A DNA stretch of 64,000 nt from Melioribacteraceae bacterium (GTDB taxonomy: Bacteria; Bacteroidota; Ignavibacteria; Ignavibacteriales; Melioribacteraceae): the NCBI GenBank assembly GCA_021739765.1, contig JAIPBD010000002.1:339640-403639 (forward strand). Direction: 5' to 3'. The notes below the pieces were generated by a model. It ran no database searches and was not told the DNA's origin. It worked only from the letters and a program-made list of their open reading frames with translations. Positions 1 through 10,175 of the stretch are shown piece after piece (within the stretch, counting starts at the first letter, position 1; each line of letters starts with the position of its first letter). The translations under genes were made by a program, and so were the position numbers.

Positions 1-26
1 ATTCATTAATATAATTTATTCTTATG

Positions 27-1496
27 CTAAATTCCTGCGAGCCAACTCCGGTACAAATCGGTATAAATTTGTTCTGTGGATTTTTCGGGAGTAATTGTTT
101 CGAGAATTTTTAAACTTGAGAACGCTTCTGCGATGTCGGAATAAATCCCAATTCCAATTCCGGCACCTATCGCGGCCCCTTGCGCGCCGTCCGTATTGTA
201 CAGTTCTATAGAAGCTCCTGTTACTCCGGCGAAGGTTTCACAAAATATTTTACTCTGGAACATGTTGGAATTTCCGGCCCGGATTATTTTTGTTTCGACT
301 CCAAGTTCCGCCATAATATCTAAACCGTATTTTAACGCAAAAACAATTCCCTCCTGAGCCGCACGAATTAGATGAGCAGAAGAATGTCTGTTAAAATTTA
401 AACCTTCAATTCTGCCTCCGGGATTTCTGTTTTCGAGGATTCTTTCAGCTCCATTTCCAAAGGGATAAACTCTCACTCCTTCCGATCCGATTGATGTGGT
501 TTCGGCTAATTTGTTCATCTTACCGTAAGAATCGATTTTAATGATTTTATTTTTCAACCAACTGTATTGAATTCCCGTCCCGTTCAAACACATCAATATC
601 CCGTTCCTGGTTTTTCCTAATTCGTTATTTACATGAATAAATGTATTCACCCTCGATTTATGATCGCATTCAGATTTGTCGGAAACGCCGTAAACCACTC
701 CGGATGTTCCTGCAGTCGCGGCGACTTCACCGGGATTTAGCACATTTAACGATAGAGCATTATTCGGCTGATCTCCGGCTCTGTATGTAATCGGCGTACC
801 TTCTTTTAGATTTGTGATTTCCGCTATTTTGGAAGAAACCCCGCATTGTTCGCCAAAAGTAGGTTTGATGGCCGGGATCAAATTTCTATCTAATTCTAAC
901 TTTTCAATTATGTTAAAATCGATTGATTGCATTTGGAAATTCCAGAAAATGCCTTCAGATAATCCGGAATTTGTTGTCACCATTTCCCCGCTTAACTTCA
1001 TCGCGATGTAATCACCCGGCAGACAAAACTTATATACTTTTTCAAAGATTTGCGGTTCGTTCTCTTTTACCCAGACCAATTTTGAAATCGTAAAATTTCC
1101 TGGAAGATTGAGATGATCGCGTAAGAATTGGTCTGCGGGAATTTTAGCCAAAATTGATTTTTCGGTTTCCGCGGTCCTGCTGTCACACCAAATAATTGCA
1201 GGGCGAAGCGCTTCGAGGTTTTTATCGACAAGCACCAGTCCGTGCATTTGATATGAAATTCCAATCGCGCCGATTTGGTTCAGTTTTATCGAAAAATTAT
1301 TCTGAAGAATTTGTAAGGAGTTGAGCACATTTTCCCACCATAAATCGGGATGTTGTTCAGCCCAATTTTTAAATGGTGAGGATATTTCCATTTCTGTTTC
1401 GGGAGAGACTGCCGATCCAATAACAGAACCGGTCTGAGAATCAATAACTTTCGCTTTAATCGATGAACTGCCGATATCTAATCCGAGAAGCAGCAA
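27..1496 (-). CDS. xylB: Xylulokinase
   Basis: FGGY-family carbohydrate kinase of 489 residues, the normal length for XylB, phosphorylating D-xylulose with ATP in the cytosol. The N-terminus GLDIGSSSIKAKVID is the first phosphate-binding loop. MHGLVLVD and WCDSR follow near residues 85-105, AGDQPNNA holds the expected catalytic aspartate, and ATAGTSGVVYG is the second nucleotide motif. The start codon is TTG, chosen because GGAGG lies 6 nt upstream and the phosphate loop begins at once. It lies 26 nt downstream of xylose isomerase, so the two form an xylAB operon. Specificity for xylulose rather than another pentulose is inferred from this pairing. Confidence 0.93.
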   Translation of the reverse strand: MLLLGLDIGSSSIKAKVIDSQTGSVIGSAVSPETEMEISSPFKNWAEQHPDLWWENVLNSLQILQNNFSIKLNQIGAIGISYQMHGLVLVDKNLEALRPAIIWCDSRTAETEKSILAKIPADQFLRDHLNLPGNFTISKLVWVKENEPQIFEKVYKFCLPGDYIAMKLSGEMVTTNSGLSEGIFWNFQMQSIDFNIIEKLELDRNLIPAIKPTFGEQCGVSSKIAEITNLKEGTPITYRAGDQPNNALSLNVLNPGEVAATAGTSGVVYGVSDKSECDHKSRVNTFIHVNNELGKTRNGILMCLNGTGIQYSWLKNKIIKIDSYGKMNKLAETTSIGSEGVRVYPFGNGAERILENRNPGGRIEGLNFNRHSSAHLIRAAQEGIVFALKYGLDIMAELGVETKIIRAGNSNMFQSKIFCETFAGVTGASIELYNTDGAQGAAIGAGIGIGIYSDIAEAFSSLKILETITPEKSTEQIYTDLYRSWLAGI

Positions 1497-1522
1497 ATAT
1501 TACCTCCGAAAATTAATTACAA

Positions 1523-2833
1523 TTAAAAAGATCTTGCAAGTATTGATTCAAATAATTCTTGTTTACCGCTTATCATTTTGGGTTCGCCTAATTCCAAAGC
1601 GATCTTTCTTAAATCCTCAAAATCGAGATTCCCGGATTCGAATTCTTTTCCATAACCACTATCGAAGCTTTGATATCTTTCAGTTCTCAGCTTTTTATAA
1701 TTTGTATTTTTAAGAATATTATCGGCAATTATTAAACTACGCGCGAACAAATCCATCGCATTTATATGTGCATAGAATATGTCCTCTAAATCCGTAGAGT
1801 TCCTTCTTGTTTTCGCGTCAAAATTAATTCCGCCGGTTGAAAATCCACCTGCTTCCATAATCACCAACATTGCTTCTACGGTTTCATATAAATCAATTGT
1901 AAATTGATCGGTATCCCAGCCATTTTGATTATCACCTCGATTAGCATCGATCGAGCCTAACAATCCGGCATCCGCAGCAACTTGCAATTCGTGTGGGAAA
2001 GAATGCCCGGACAGAGTAGCGTGGTTCACTTCAATATTAAGCTTAAAATCTTTATGCAAATCATAATGACGCAAAAATCCGATAACAGTTTCCGCGTCAT
2101 AATCATATTGGTGCTTTGTGGGTTCCATCGGTTTTGGTTCGATCAGAAATGTACCTTTAAATCCATTTTTTCTTCCATAATCCCGTGCTTTCGAAAGAAA
2201 CATTGCAAGATGATCCTTTTCCCTTTTCATATCTGTGTTAAGCAGCGACATATATCCTTCGCGTCCTCCCCAAAAAACATAATTTTCGCCGCCTAATTCA
2301 ATTGTCGCGTCAATCGCCCGTTTTATCTGAACTGCAGCGTAAGTCAAAACATTAAAATCCGGGTTCGTTGAAGCGCCGTTCATATATCTGGGATTCGAAA
2401 AAACATTCGCCGTTCCCCACAATAATTTAACTCCGGTTTCTGTTTGTTTTTGTTTAGCGTATTGAACCATGGTCTCAACACGTTTGTCGGATTCTGAAAT
2501 TGAAGCGCCTTCATCGATAAGATCAAAATCGTGAAAACAGTAATAAGGAACGCCAAGTTTGGTAAAAAATTCGAACGCCGCATCCATCTTATTAAACGCA
2601 CGGGAAATCGGATCTGAGTTTTGATCCCAGGGAAACTTTTTAGTTCCGGGGCCAAATGGATCGCCACCTGTTCCGCAGAATGTATGCCAATAAGCTACGG
2701 CAAATCGAAGATGATCTTTTAGCGTTTTCCCGTTTACAATTCGATTTTCATCATACCATTTAAATGCCATGGGATTATCTGTGTTTCCGCCTTCAAACTT
2801 GATCTTATCGATTCCTCGAAAATACTCTTCCAT
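1523..2833 (-). CDS. xylA: Xylose isomerase
   Basis: Converts D-xylose to D-xylulose in the cytosol using divalent metal ions. At 436 residues it has the length of class II enzymes. [13 protein letters not shown] carries the catalytic histidine near residue 100, VFWGGREGY is the first family signature, and [15 protein letters not shown] is the metal-binding signature near residue 235. [14 protein letters not shown] and GSIDANRGD supply further metal ligands. The ATG start is preceded by GGGGTG. It is the first gene of the xylAB pair and is separated from transketolase upstream by a terminator. With XylB and transketolase it would pass xylose into the pentose phosphate pathway. Confidence 0.97.
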   Translation of the reverse strand: MEEYFRGIDKIKFEGGNTDNPMAFKWYDENRIVNGKTLKDHLRFAVAYWHTFCGTGGDPFGPGTKKFPWDQNSDPISRAFNKMDAAFEFFTKLGVPYYCFHDFDLIDEGASISESDKRVETMVQYAKQKQTETGVKLLWGTANVFSNPRYMNGASTNPDFNVLTYAAVQIKRAIDATIELGGENYVFWGGREGYMSLLNTDMKREKDHLAMFLSKARDYGRKNGFKGTFLIEPKPMEPTKHQYDYDAETVIGFLRHYDLHKDFKLNIEVNHATLSGHSFPHELQVAADAGLLGSIDANRGDNQNGWDTDQFTIDLYETVEAMLVIMEAGGFSTGGINFDAKTRRNSTDLEDIFYAHINAMDLFARSLIIADNILKNTNYKKLRTERYQSFDSGYGKEFESGNLDFEDLRKIALELGEPKMISGKQELFESILARSF

Positions 2834-2956
2834 TATTCACCCCAATTATTCTTAAATGAACTAATATGATTTTTGCTTTTATGAAATAAAAATAAGGAGA
2901 ATCCTTTTAAGTAAAAAATTCCGCGCGCTGAAATAATGTAGGCCGGGTTTAAAAAA

Positions 2957-3001
2957 GAAAACCCACTCAAGAGTTTGGTTAAGCTCCTGAATGGGTTTTT
3001 T
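2957..3001 (-). terminator. Intrinsic terminator after transketolase
   Basis: The stem AAAACCCACTCA pairs with TGAATGGGTTTT (11 of 12 positions) across an 18-nt loop, with a T-rich run on both strands. It sits 20 nt past the transketolase stop on the minus strand and before xylA, so tkt and xylAB are probably separate transcription units. Confidence 0.8.
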
Positions 3002-3021
3002 GTAGCAATTTGATTCGTTAA

Positions 3022-5031
3022 TTATCTGAGAGTTTTTTCAACATTCTCCGCAATCCGTTCTGCCGTAAATCCAAATTTATCTTCAAGAATTTCGTAAGGC
3101 GCAGATTTTCCATATCCATCGATGCAAAGTTTGGTCATCGGAAGATTAAAATAATTCGACCATCCAAATCCGCTTGTCGCTTCCACAACAAAAGTATGTT
3201 TGACTGTTGCAGGAATTACTTCCCTCAAATATTCTTCTGATTGGCTTTCGAAAATTTCTTTACATGGAACGGATACAACGCGTGTATTAATTCTCTTTTG
3301 CTCGAGCAATTCTTTTGCCCCGATTGCCGGCGCTACTTCCGATCCGGTTGCTAAAATTACAATTTTGGGAGAATCACCACTCTCTCTTGCGACAACATAT
3401 CCTCCTTTTGCGATTATTGAAGTATCAAAAGAATCTTCCCTTTTAATCTCTCCAACTTTCTGACGTGTTAATAATATTGCATGAGGATGAGTTTGAGTTT
3501 TTACCGCAAGTGCCCAACAAACAGCAACTTCAATCGAATCAGCCGGACGCATAACTTGCAAACCTTGAATGGTTCGCAAAGCCGGAACTTGCTCGACCGG
3601 TTGATGAGTCGGTCCGTCTTCGCCTACAAAAATACTATCATGAGTATAAACGAAAATTTGGTGCATCTTTGATAATGCCGCCAATCTGATCGGAGGTCGC
3701 ATATAATCTGAGAAAACGAGAAAAGTTGAACCGAAAGGAATATATCCTCCGTAGAGCGCGATACCGTTATTTATTGAACCCATCGCGTGTTCACGAATTC
3801 CGTAATGGAAATTTCTTCCTGAGAAATCGTTTCCGGTTATGGAAGCATAAGCATCGAGATAAGTATTTGTAGAAGGTTTAAGATCAGCCGATCCGCCGAC
3901 AAAACTTGGTACAACCTCTGCTATTTTTTGCATTACTTTGCCGGATAAGGAACGTGAAGCCGCTGTTTTTTCAGGTAAAGCCGCGATCAACAATTCTTCA
4001 AGATTATCCGGTACTTCTTTCGCTAAGAAAGAATCGAACTCCTTCGCTTTTTCCGGGAATTCGTTTCTCCAATTTTCGTACTGTTCTTTCCAAATTGAAT
4101 AGGATTTTTCTTTTTCTGCTAGAATTGATTTTAAATGTTCGGTTACTTCTTCGGGAATATAGAATTTTTTGTCTTCGGGAAACCCGAGAGTTTTTTTCGT
4201 TAATTTTAATTCTTCGTCACCAAGTGGTGATCCATGCACACCGGAAGTATCCTTTTTGTTAGGACTTCCTGTTCCGATAATTGTTTCACTTATCAATAAA
4301 ATGGGTTTATCGTGATCTTCATTTGCCCATTCCAAAGCGTCAAATATTTCCCGGTGATTATGGCCATCAATAGTTTTAGTCAACCATCCGAACGCTTTAA
4401 ACCTTTGATCGATTGATTCGCTGAAAGCGAGATCCGTTCTTCCTTCTATCGTGATATTATTGTCATCGTAGAGGTAAACTACATTATTTAATTTTAGATG
4501 ACCCGCCAATGAACCCGTTTCTGAGCTCAGACCTTCCATCAAATCACCATCACTCACAATAGCGTAAATTTTATGCGTTCCGAACAGATTATATTTTTCG
4601 GTATTAAATCGAGCGGCTGTCATTTTTGCGGCAATCGCCATTCCGATTCCGTTCGCAAATCCTTGTCCGAGTGGACCGGTTGTAGTTTCAATTCCTTTTA
4701 TTTCACCAAATTCTGGGTGACCGGGAGTTTTACTTCCCCATTGCCGAAAGTTTCCCAGATCTTCAATTGAGACATCATATCCATAAAGATGGAGCAAAGA
4801 ATAGAGCAACATCGAGCCGTGACCTGCCGATAATACGAATCTGTCACGGTTAATCCAGTCAGGATTCTTCGCGTTAAATTTCAAGAAATGATTCCACAGC
4901 ACATAAGCACAATCCGCCATTCCCATGGGCATTCCGGGATGTCCGGAATTGGCGCTCTGAACGCCATCGGCAGCGAGCAGACGAATTGTGTTGGAAGTGA
5001 GTTGAGCTAAATTTTGATCCAGTTTTTCCAT
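3022..5031 (-). CDS. tkt: Transketolase
   Basis: Thiamine-diphosphate enzyme of the pentose phosphate pathway moving two-carbon units between sugar phosphates. The 669-residue length fits bacterial full-length transketolase (pyrimidine, PP and C-terminal domains on one chain). GHGSMLLYSLLHL near residue 68, SDGDLMEGLSSETGSLAGH near 160 (the GDG cofactor motif, ending with NN about 30 residues on) and DGPTHQPVEQ near 470 are all present. Its position next to xylAB suggests it handles xylulose 5-phosphate from pentose breakdown. It has its own terminator and a 232-nt upstream gap. Confidence 0.97.
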   Translation of the reverse strand: MEKLDQNLAQLTSNTIRLLAADGVQSANSGHPGMPMGMADCAYVLWNHFLKFNAKNPDWINRDRFVLSAGHGSMLLYSLLHLYGYDVSIEDLGNFRQWGSKTPGHPEFGEIKGIETTTGPLGQGFANGIGMAIAAKMTAARFNTEKYNLFGTHKIYAIVSDGDLMEGLSSETGSLAGHLKLNNVVYLYDDNNITIEGRTDLAFSESIDQRFKAFGWLTKTIDGHNHREIFDALEWANEDHDKPILLISETIIGTGSPNKKDTSGVHGSPLGDEELKLTKKTLGFPEDKKFYIPEEVTEHLKSILAEKEKSYSIWKEQYENWRNEFPEKAKEFDSFLAKEVPDNLEELLIAALPEKTAASRSLSGKVMQKIAEVVPSFVGGSADLKPSTNTYLDAYASITGNDFSGRNFHYGIREHAMGSINNGIALYGGYIPFGSTFLVFSDYMRPPIRLAALSKMHQIFVYTHDSIFVGEDGPTHQPVEQVPALRTIQGLQVMRPADSIEVAVCWALAVKTQTHPHAILLTRQKVGEIKREDSFDTSIIAKGGYVVARESGDSPKIVILATGSEVAPAIGAKELLEQKRINTRVVSVPCKEIFESQSEEYLREVIPATVKHTFVVEATSGFGWSNYFNLPMTKLCIDGYGKSAPYEILEDKFGFTAERIAENVEKTLR

Positions 5032-5263
5032 TTAAATTAGTCCCCAGTAATTTTTAAATAAAACCTTTTATCCAATAAAATAAAGATAAGCATTTAGTAT
5101 ATGCAAAATAAATAATCCGGATTTTGTTGCCAGGTTTTATCTCAATAAAAACTAAATGATAATTATTTAAGTCAGCGGCTAAAAAATTCTTTGTTTTTTG
5201 GTTAATCGGATCAGAAACAGTTTTGAGTTAATCCTTAAATTGAAAACTCCGATAGATATAATT

Positions 5264-5974
5264 TTAACTGTTAGATACGATTTTGGCGACGTGCTTTTCC
5301 GATATTTTGAGGTGCTCAACCATATTTTGAAATGCTAAATCGCCATTCCGTTGTTTAACGGCATCCAATATTTTAGTATGCCAAATTATTGCCGAATCCT
5401 TTCCATCCTCAACAGTTTGATAAACTTTTGATTGAATTTCCGGCAGCAACATATGAATTGGTTTTAATAATAACGGTACAACACTGTTTTTGGAAGCATT
5501 CGCAAGATGGAAATGGAATGCCATATCAATACTCGCAAGTTTTATGTAATCCAGCTCTTCGGTTCTTAGCGATTCAATACTCGCCTCGAGTAAAAAAATA
5601 TCCGAGTCATCATGATTTAAAGCTGCCTCCCGTGCAATGGAAGGTTCAATTATTTGGCGTGCATGAACTAAGTCCATAACGTAACCTTCATCAAGCGAAT
5701 GACGAAGGTATTTTTCCATCGGATTAACAACACTTTCCGATGTTATTTTATTAACAAAAATTCCGCGTCCCTTTTCAACCGTTACTAATCCGTGAGTCGC
5801 AAGTATTTGCACAGCCTCGCGAACTGAAGTTCTGCTAACACTAAATTGAGCACAAAGTTGATTCTCTGAAGGTATTTTTTCTCCCGGCGCAAAAACGCCT
5901 GTGAGAATAGCATCTTCAATTTGCGAAGCGATTATTTGTTTGATTGGAAGTCTTTCACCAACTGAATTAAACAC
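5264..5974 (-). CDS. FadR-subfamily GntR transcriptional regulator
   Basis: Residues 8-75 form a winged helix-turn-helix (PSENQLCAQFSVSRTSVREA, then GLVTVEKGRGIFV). Residues about 95-230 form an all-helical FCD ligand domain with an aspartate and histidines that commonly bind metal (SIDMAFHFHLA, WHTKILDAV, MVEHL). The 236-residue length is normal. The start is GTG with only a weak ribosome site. It lies 99 nt after kdgK on the same strand, so a role as uronate- or KDG-responsive regulator similar to ExuR, UxuR or KdgR is likely but inferred from position. I could not see a matching operator. Confidence 0.9.
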   Translation of the reverse strand: MFNSVGERLPIKQIIASQIEDAILTGVFAPGEKIPSENQLCAQFSVSRTSVREAVQILATHGLVTVEKGRGIFVNKITSESVVNPMEKYLRHSLDEGYVMDLVHARQIIEPSIAREAALNHDDSDIFLLEASIESLRTEELDYIKLASIDMAFHFHLANASKNSVVPLLLKPIHMLLPEIQSKVYQTVEDGKDSAIIWHTKILDAVKQRNGDLAFQNMVEHLKISEKHVAKIVSNS

Positions 5975-6073
5975 TTTTTACCAAAAATTTTATGATAAAT
6001 TATAAGTTGAATTTCAATATAACATTTTAGAGATAAATTTTATTTTGATGCTACAATAAATTACAAACTGCGA

Positions 6074-7159
6074 TTACCTTTGAATTCTAGCCGAGCCGCC
6101 TTCCGCAAATGCCTCAACATCTTCTAAAGTAGCCATTGTTGTATCACCTGGAAATGTGGTTAACAAAGCTCCGTGTGCCCAGCCAAGCCGCACCGAATCC
6201 TCCGCACTTTTTCCATTTAATAAGCCATAAATAAATCCGCTTGCAAATCCATCGCCTCCGCCAACTCTATCCATTACTTGAAGTTCGGCGGTTGGTGCTT
6301 GAACAAACTTTCCGTCAATCCAAGCTACCGCACTCCAACTGTGCTTATTTGTTGCATGCACTTCACGAAGTGTTGTTGCAACTGCTTTAACATTCGGATA
6401 TTTTTTTGCGACATTTTCAATCATTTCCACAAACGCGCTAATATCTAATTTTGATTTTTTCTCTACTTCGGGTCCTTTTACACCGAGACCTTTTTGCAAA
6501 TCTTCTTCATTCCCGACAAGAACATCAACGTTTTCAACAATTTTACTCAAAACTTCAACTGCTTTTTCTTCGCCGCCCCAAATGTTCCAAAGTTTAGCAC
6601 GGAAGTTCAGATCAAAACTTGTAACCGCTCCGGCTTCCTTTGCGGCTTTCATAGCTTCGGCAATTAAATCTCCGGTTGATTCTGATAATGCGGCGAAAAT
6701 TCCACCGCTATGAAACCATTTGACGCCACCTTCAAAGATCTCGCTCCAATTAAAATCCCCTCGTTTTAGTAATGCGGCTGCTTCATTTGATCTGTTATAA
6801 AATACGACGGGAGCTCTTACGCCAAAACCTTGATCACTGTAAACAGTTGCCATGTTGGGACCGTTAACTCCGTTATGTTTGAATTCTTTAAAAAATGGCC
6901 GGACACCCATCGCGCGTACTCTTTCCTTAATTAAATTACCGATTGGATAATCGACCATCGCGGTTGCGATTCCGGTATTGAGCCGAAAGCAATCGGAAAG
7001 ATTTGCAGCAACATTAAATTCACCACCGCTGACATGAATTTTGCACTCAGTAGCTTTTCTGAATGGTATATTTCCCGGATCGAGACGGTTAACCATTGCG
7101 CCGAGCGAGAGTAAATCGAGATTTGCTTTTTCTTTAATATTTAATCCATTTTGATTCAT
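6074..7159 (-). CDS. kdgK: 2-keto-3-deoxygluconate kinase (PfkB family)
   Basis: A ribokinase/PfkB-fold sugar kinase of 361 residues. SGGEFNVAANLSD near residue 48 is the substrate-side PfkB motif, SFDLNFRAKLW is typical of KDG kinases, and MDRVGGGDGFASGFIYG near residue 303 is the anion-hole signature with the catalytic aspartate in GGGDG. It would phosphorylate 2-keto-3-deoxygluconate, the end product of uronate breakdown. The pectin context strongly supports KDG over other sugars. The ATG is 8 nt after GGAG. The matching KDPG aldolase is not in the window. Confidence 0.87.
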   Translation of the reverse strand: MNQNGLNIKEKANLDLLSLGAMVNRLDPGNIPFRKATECKIHVSGGEFNVAANLSDCFRLNTGIATAMVDYPIGNLIKERVRAMGVRPFFKEFKHNGVNGPNMATVYSDQGFGVRAPVVFYNRSNEAAALLKRGDFNWSEIFEGGVKWFHSGGIFAALSESTGDLIAEAMKAAKEAGAVTSFDLNFRAKLWNIWGGEEKAVEVLSKIVENVDVLVGNEEDLQKGLGVKGPEVEKKSKLDISAFVEMIENVAKKYPNVKAVATTLREVHATNKHSWSAVAWIDGKFVQAPTAELQVMDRVGGGDGFASGFIYGLLNGKSAEDSVRLGWAHGALLTTFPGDTTMATLEDVEAFAEGGSARIQR

Positions 7160-7293
7160 AGTAACTCCAATTCGTTAACAATTATATATTCATTTAAACT
7201 TTTATTTTCTGTTTTATGTGCTTACTACAAAATTTTCTAAAACGCCATGGACAAAATACAATCTTATCATAAATAAAATTCGAGATTAAACAT

Positions 7294-8040
7294 CTAATTT
7301 GATTGGTTTAAGAGATATTCCTTTAATCCGAACCCATTTTTTTTGATTTCGGTCGCAACAAGTCCCGCGATTATTTCCGCGCCCTTTGGTGAGAAATGAG
7401 TGTTATCTTCTTTACCTTCGGGATAATTAGGAGATTCGCCTACAGCGACCCAAAGAAACAATTCTTTTGAATTTTCTTCGCCTAATTCCTTTAACAAATC
7501 CATGCTAACTTTGTGCAAATCTATCATTTCTACGGATAGCTTTTCCGCTACACTCCTTACCAAATCGGGATATTCTTTGTGCGAATCATAAAACTGACCG
7601 TGTTGATCAAATCTCCTTCTCGCAACAGGCGTAATTAGAACCGGATTTGCTTTTTTATCGCGAACATCCGACACAAACATTTCCAGATTCTTTACAAAAT
7701 CAGCCGGTGGAGTGTATCGATCAACCTTGCTTTTCGCTTGGTCATTGTGCCCAAATTGAATAAAAACATAATCGCCGGGATGGAGAAAATCACGAATCGT
7801 TTCCCATCTGTTTTCTTCGATGAACGTACGCGTGGACCGACCGTTTTTCGCATGATTTTGAATGGAAACATTTTGATTAAAGTATAAATCAAATTTTTCA
7901 CCCCAACCGGTTTCGGGTCTTTTGGATTCCAGCTTTTTGGCAATTGTTGAATCACCGGCTAAAAAAATGGTAATCTTATCCTCTTCTTGGGAACAGGAAA
8001 TTAGGATAAAAAGCAATAGAACATTACAAATTAATTTCAT
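7294..8040 (-). CDS. Rhamnogalacturonan acetylesterase-like SGNH lipoprotein (CE12 type)
   Basis: A 248-residue SGNH hydrolase removing acetyl groups from pectin backbone. A lipobox (LLLFILISC, Cys16) predicts a lipid-anchored envelope protein. FLAGDSTIA holds the catalytic serine, AKNGRST supplies the glycine block, FGHNDQ the asparagine block, and DNTHFSPKGA the aspartate-histidine pair. The TGWGEKF and HNDQAK surroundings fit CE12 enzymes such as RhgT/YesT. It sits 15 nt after a PL1 pectate lyase on the same strand, so the pair is probably co-transcribed. The esterase fold is certain; the exact acetylated substrate is inferred from context. Confidence 0.88.
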   Translation of the reverse strand: MKLICNVLLLFILISCSQEEDKITIFLAGDSTIAKKLESKRPETGWGEKFDLYFNQNVSIQNHAKNGRSTRTFIEENRWETIRDFLHPGDYVFIQFGHNDQAKSKVDRYTPPADFVKNLEMFVSDVRDKKANPVLITPVARRRFDQHGQFYDSHKEYPDLVRSVAEKLSVEMIDLHKVSMDLLKELGEENSKELFLWVAVGESPNYPEGKEDNTHFSPKGAEIIAGLVATEIKKNGFGLKEYLLNQSN

Positions 8041-8055
8041 TTTAATTAACTTTTA

Positions 8056-9993
8056 TTATTTAAGTAATAACATTTTCCTTGATAATATTTTATTCTCACT
8101 CTGTAACCGGTAAATATATACTCCCGAAGAAAAGTTCCGCATATCAATATTTTTAGAATAGTTTCCGATTTGATGAAATCCATCGGCAGCGTGAATGACA
8201 ATATTTCCGAGAACATCGTAAATATCCAATGATACGTGCGAAGCCTTATTTATGGAATACTTAATCTGAGTAACCGGATTAAACGGATTCGGGAAATTTT
8301 GAGATAGTTCGAATTCTAACGGTTTGCTGTCTGATTCTTCTTTTGCCGAAGTAGTAATATTTAATTTTCCCGCACCGGCCAATTTTTGCACTATCGATTT
8401 TACGGTATAACCGGAATCAACCGTATACTCATAATAATCCGACGGGGTAAAATCGAAAAGATCTAAATTTTCTGCTATGGTTCCGGAATTCAAAATAAAA
8501 TTGCCCGTTGCCTTAGCGTATCCGACCGGATCACCGCTTAAAGTCTCGCCGGGATCGTTTACTTGCGAAATTAGAACCGGAATTTGGGTATTCTCAAAAA
8601 AGTTGCCTTCAACCATTACACTGCAGCCACATGTAACCCCAATTCCGTATGCGGTTATGTTCGTGTAAAGATTGTTGAGAACATGCGCCTTGCCATATCT
8701 TACACGAGGATTCCTTGAGTTTGTGCCATCGAACCAGTTCCTGTAGTAAGTTACCTTTAAGTTCACATCATTCGTTTCTTTGACGGAATGACCCAACAAA
8801 GCAACAGTTCTGTGATTGGTAAAATAGCAATTCGATACCGTTACGTTGTAAGAACCCCGCTTAATATCCAACAAACCATCGTGATTATTCCTATCGGGAT
8901 CAACGCTGGGGCTGTCGGTAAAAGTGCAATGATCTATCCAAATATTGTAACTTTCATCAATTGTGAGTGCATCTTTTTCATCAACTTTTGCATCCGCGAA
9001 TTTTATATTTCGGATCACGATATTATTACTTTCGACTACTTTTATTCCGAATCCTTGGATAACCGCATTCTGCCCCAACCCAAGAACACTTATATTCGAG
9101 GTACGTTTAATGTCGATCATATCATCGAATCCAACGATTGCGGAATCGATATAAACGATAAGCGGTGTGAATATTTTATTTTCGCGTGCGTGCATCAAAT
9201 CAAAAAATGATTGCGCGTCTTTAATTATCACAACTTCTCCACCTTCTCCTCCATTCGTGCCTCCGTTTAAGGAAGCAAATCCAACCGGTGTATTTTCAAA
9301 TTCCGTGATAGTTGTATCGAAAACAAAATCATAAACCGCGGTGATAGATTTATTCGAGTTCATGGTAACGGATGCCGGATTATCCTTGGATAGGAAATCA
9401 CCCGACCATTCGATAAACTCATAGTTCTCAAAAGGGAGCGCTTCAATCTGAACTTGAGTATTCGCATCATACAATCCACCGGAAGGATTTAGAAGAATTT
9501 CTCCGCCTGTAGAATTAATATTAAGCGAATATTGAATTGTGCCGGGTTCACCGGTGACATTAATAAAATCCAGATTCGGTCCGCCTTCGTTCATTCCGCT
9601 TTCAAATTGAACACGATTTAATCCTTCTTTCAAAGATACTTGAACCGAAACAACCTCCCATTGAGTCCAACTTGATGTTGGAGGAAAATCAATTTTGAGA
9701 TTTTGGGCAGAATCAACAGTCATAAACATAAATCTGTTAAGACTGCTTGCGTTTGCGTATCTGATAGTGATAGTTTGAGAATCCGCCGAAACCATAAAAA
9801 CATTCCATGCAGCTGAACTTCCGATTTGATTATCAAAGTTTATGTAACCATGAGAATCAGTGTAGCCGCTATTTTTTGTTTCAAGAACCGCATTGGCCAG
9901 AATCGCGTCCTTTGCAAAATAATCTTCAGAACTTTGAGCGTAAAGGGATATAAAAATTGGGGAAAAAAGTACGATCAGAAGGAGCTTTTTCAT
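8056..9993 (-). CDS. Secreted pectate lyase, PL1, with CBM-like and sorting domains
   Basis: A 645-residue secreted protein. It begins with a signal peptide (LLLIVLFSPIFISLYAQS). Residues about 25-150 look like a CBM6/CBM35-type beta-sandwich, and 152-218 form a bacterial repeat module (YEFIEWSGDF, NKSITAVYDF). The PL1 right-handed beta-helix spans about 230-540 with IWIDHCTF, HDGLLDIKRGS and RNPRVRYGKAH, the last likely carrying the catalytic arginine. The C-terminal 85 residues are a sorting domain (QNFPNPFNP, ending SRKMLLLK), so export across the outer membrane is expected. It would cleave polygalacturonate by beta-elimination. It overlaps none of its neighbours and leads RGAE. Confidence 0.9.
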   Translation of the reverse strand: MKKLLLIVLFSPIFISLYAQSSEDYFAKDAILANAVLETKNSGYTDSHGYINFDNQIGSSAAWNVFMVSADSQTITIRYANASSLNRFMFMTVDSAQNLKIDFPPTSSWTQWEVVSVQVSLKEGLNRVQFESGMNEGGPNLDFINVTGEPGTIQYSLNINSTGGEILLNPSGGLYDANTQVQIEALPFENYEFIEWSGDFLSKDNPASVTMNSNKSITAVYDFVFDTTITEFENTPVGFASLNGGTNGGEGGEVVIIKDAQSFFDLMHARENKIFTPLIVYIDSAIVGFDDMIDIKRTSNISVLGLGQNAVIQGFGIKVVESNNIVIRNIKFADAKVDEKDALTIDESYNIWIDHCTFTDSPSVDPDRNNHDGLLDIKRGSYNVTVSNCYFTNHRTVALLGHSVKETNDVNLKVTYYRNWFDGTNSRNPRVRYGKAHVLNNLYTNITAYGIGVTCGCSVMVEGNFFENTQIPVLISQVNDPGETLSGDPVGYAKATGNFILNSGTIAENLDLFDFTPSDYYEYTVDSGYTVKSIVQKLAGAGKLNITTSAKEESDSKPLEFELSQNFPNPFNPVTQIKYSINKASHVSLDIYDVLGNIVIHAADGFHQIGNYSKNIDMRNFSSGVYIYRLQSENKILSRKMLLLK

Positions 9994-10161
9994 TTGTAAC
10001 CTATTGCTTCAACAGTTGTATGACATTATTTATTTATGAGTTTATCAAGCTAACTTGCTTTGAGCTAGCTTTGCAATAATCAATCCGCTCGAATTCCTGA
10101 CCGAAAATAAATGCAAAATTTGCGGTGATTTCTATTTACTTCAATTCACTTTCTTATAAAT

Positions 10162-10175
10162 GCGACATTTGTCGC
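10162..10175 (-). terminator. Small hairpin at the end of the large pectinesterase gene
   Basis: GCGACA and TGTCGC form a perfect 6-bp stem with a 2-nt spacer immediately at the stop codon of the pectinesterase. The following minus-strand sequence is only moderately T-rich, so termination is plausible but weakly supported. Confidence 0.4.

Noticed and set aside
5032-5263. GntR operator (TGGT..ACCA type) near transketolase or kdgK
   Set aside because: No convincing palindrome of this type was found by reading the intergenic regions.
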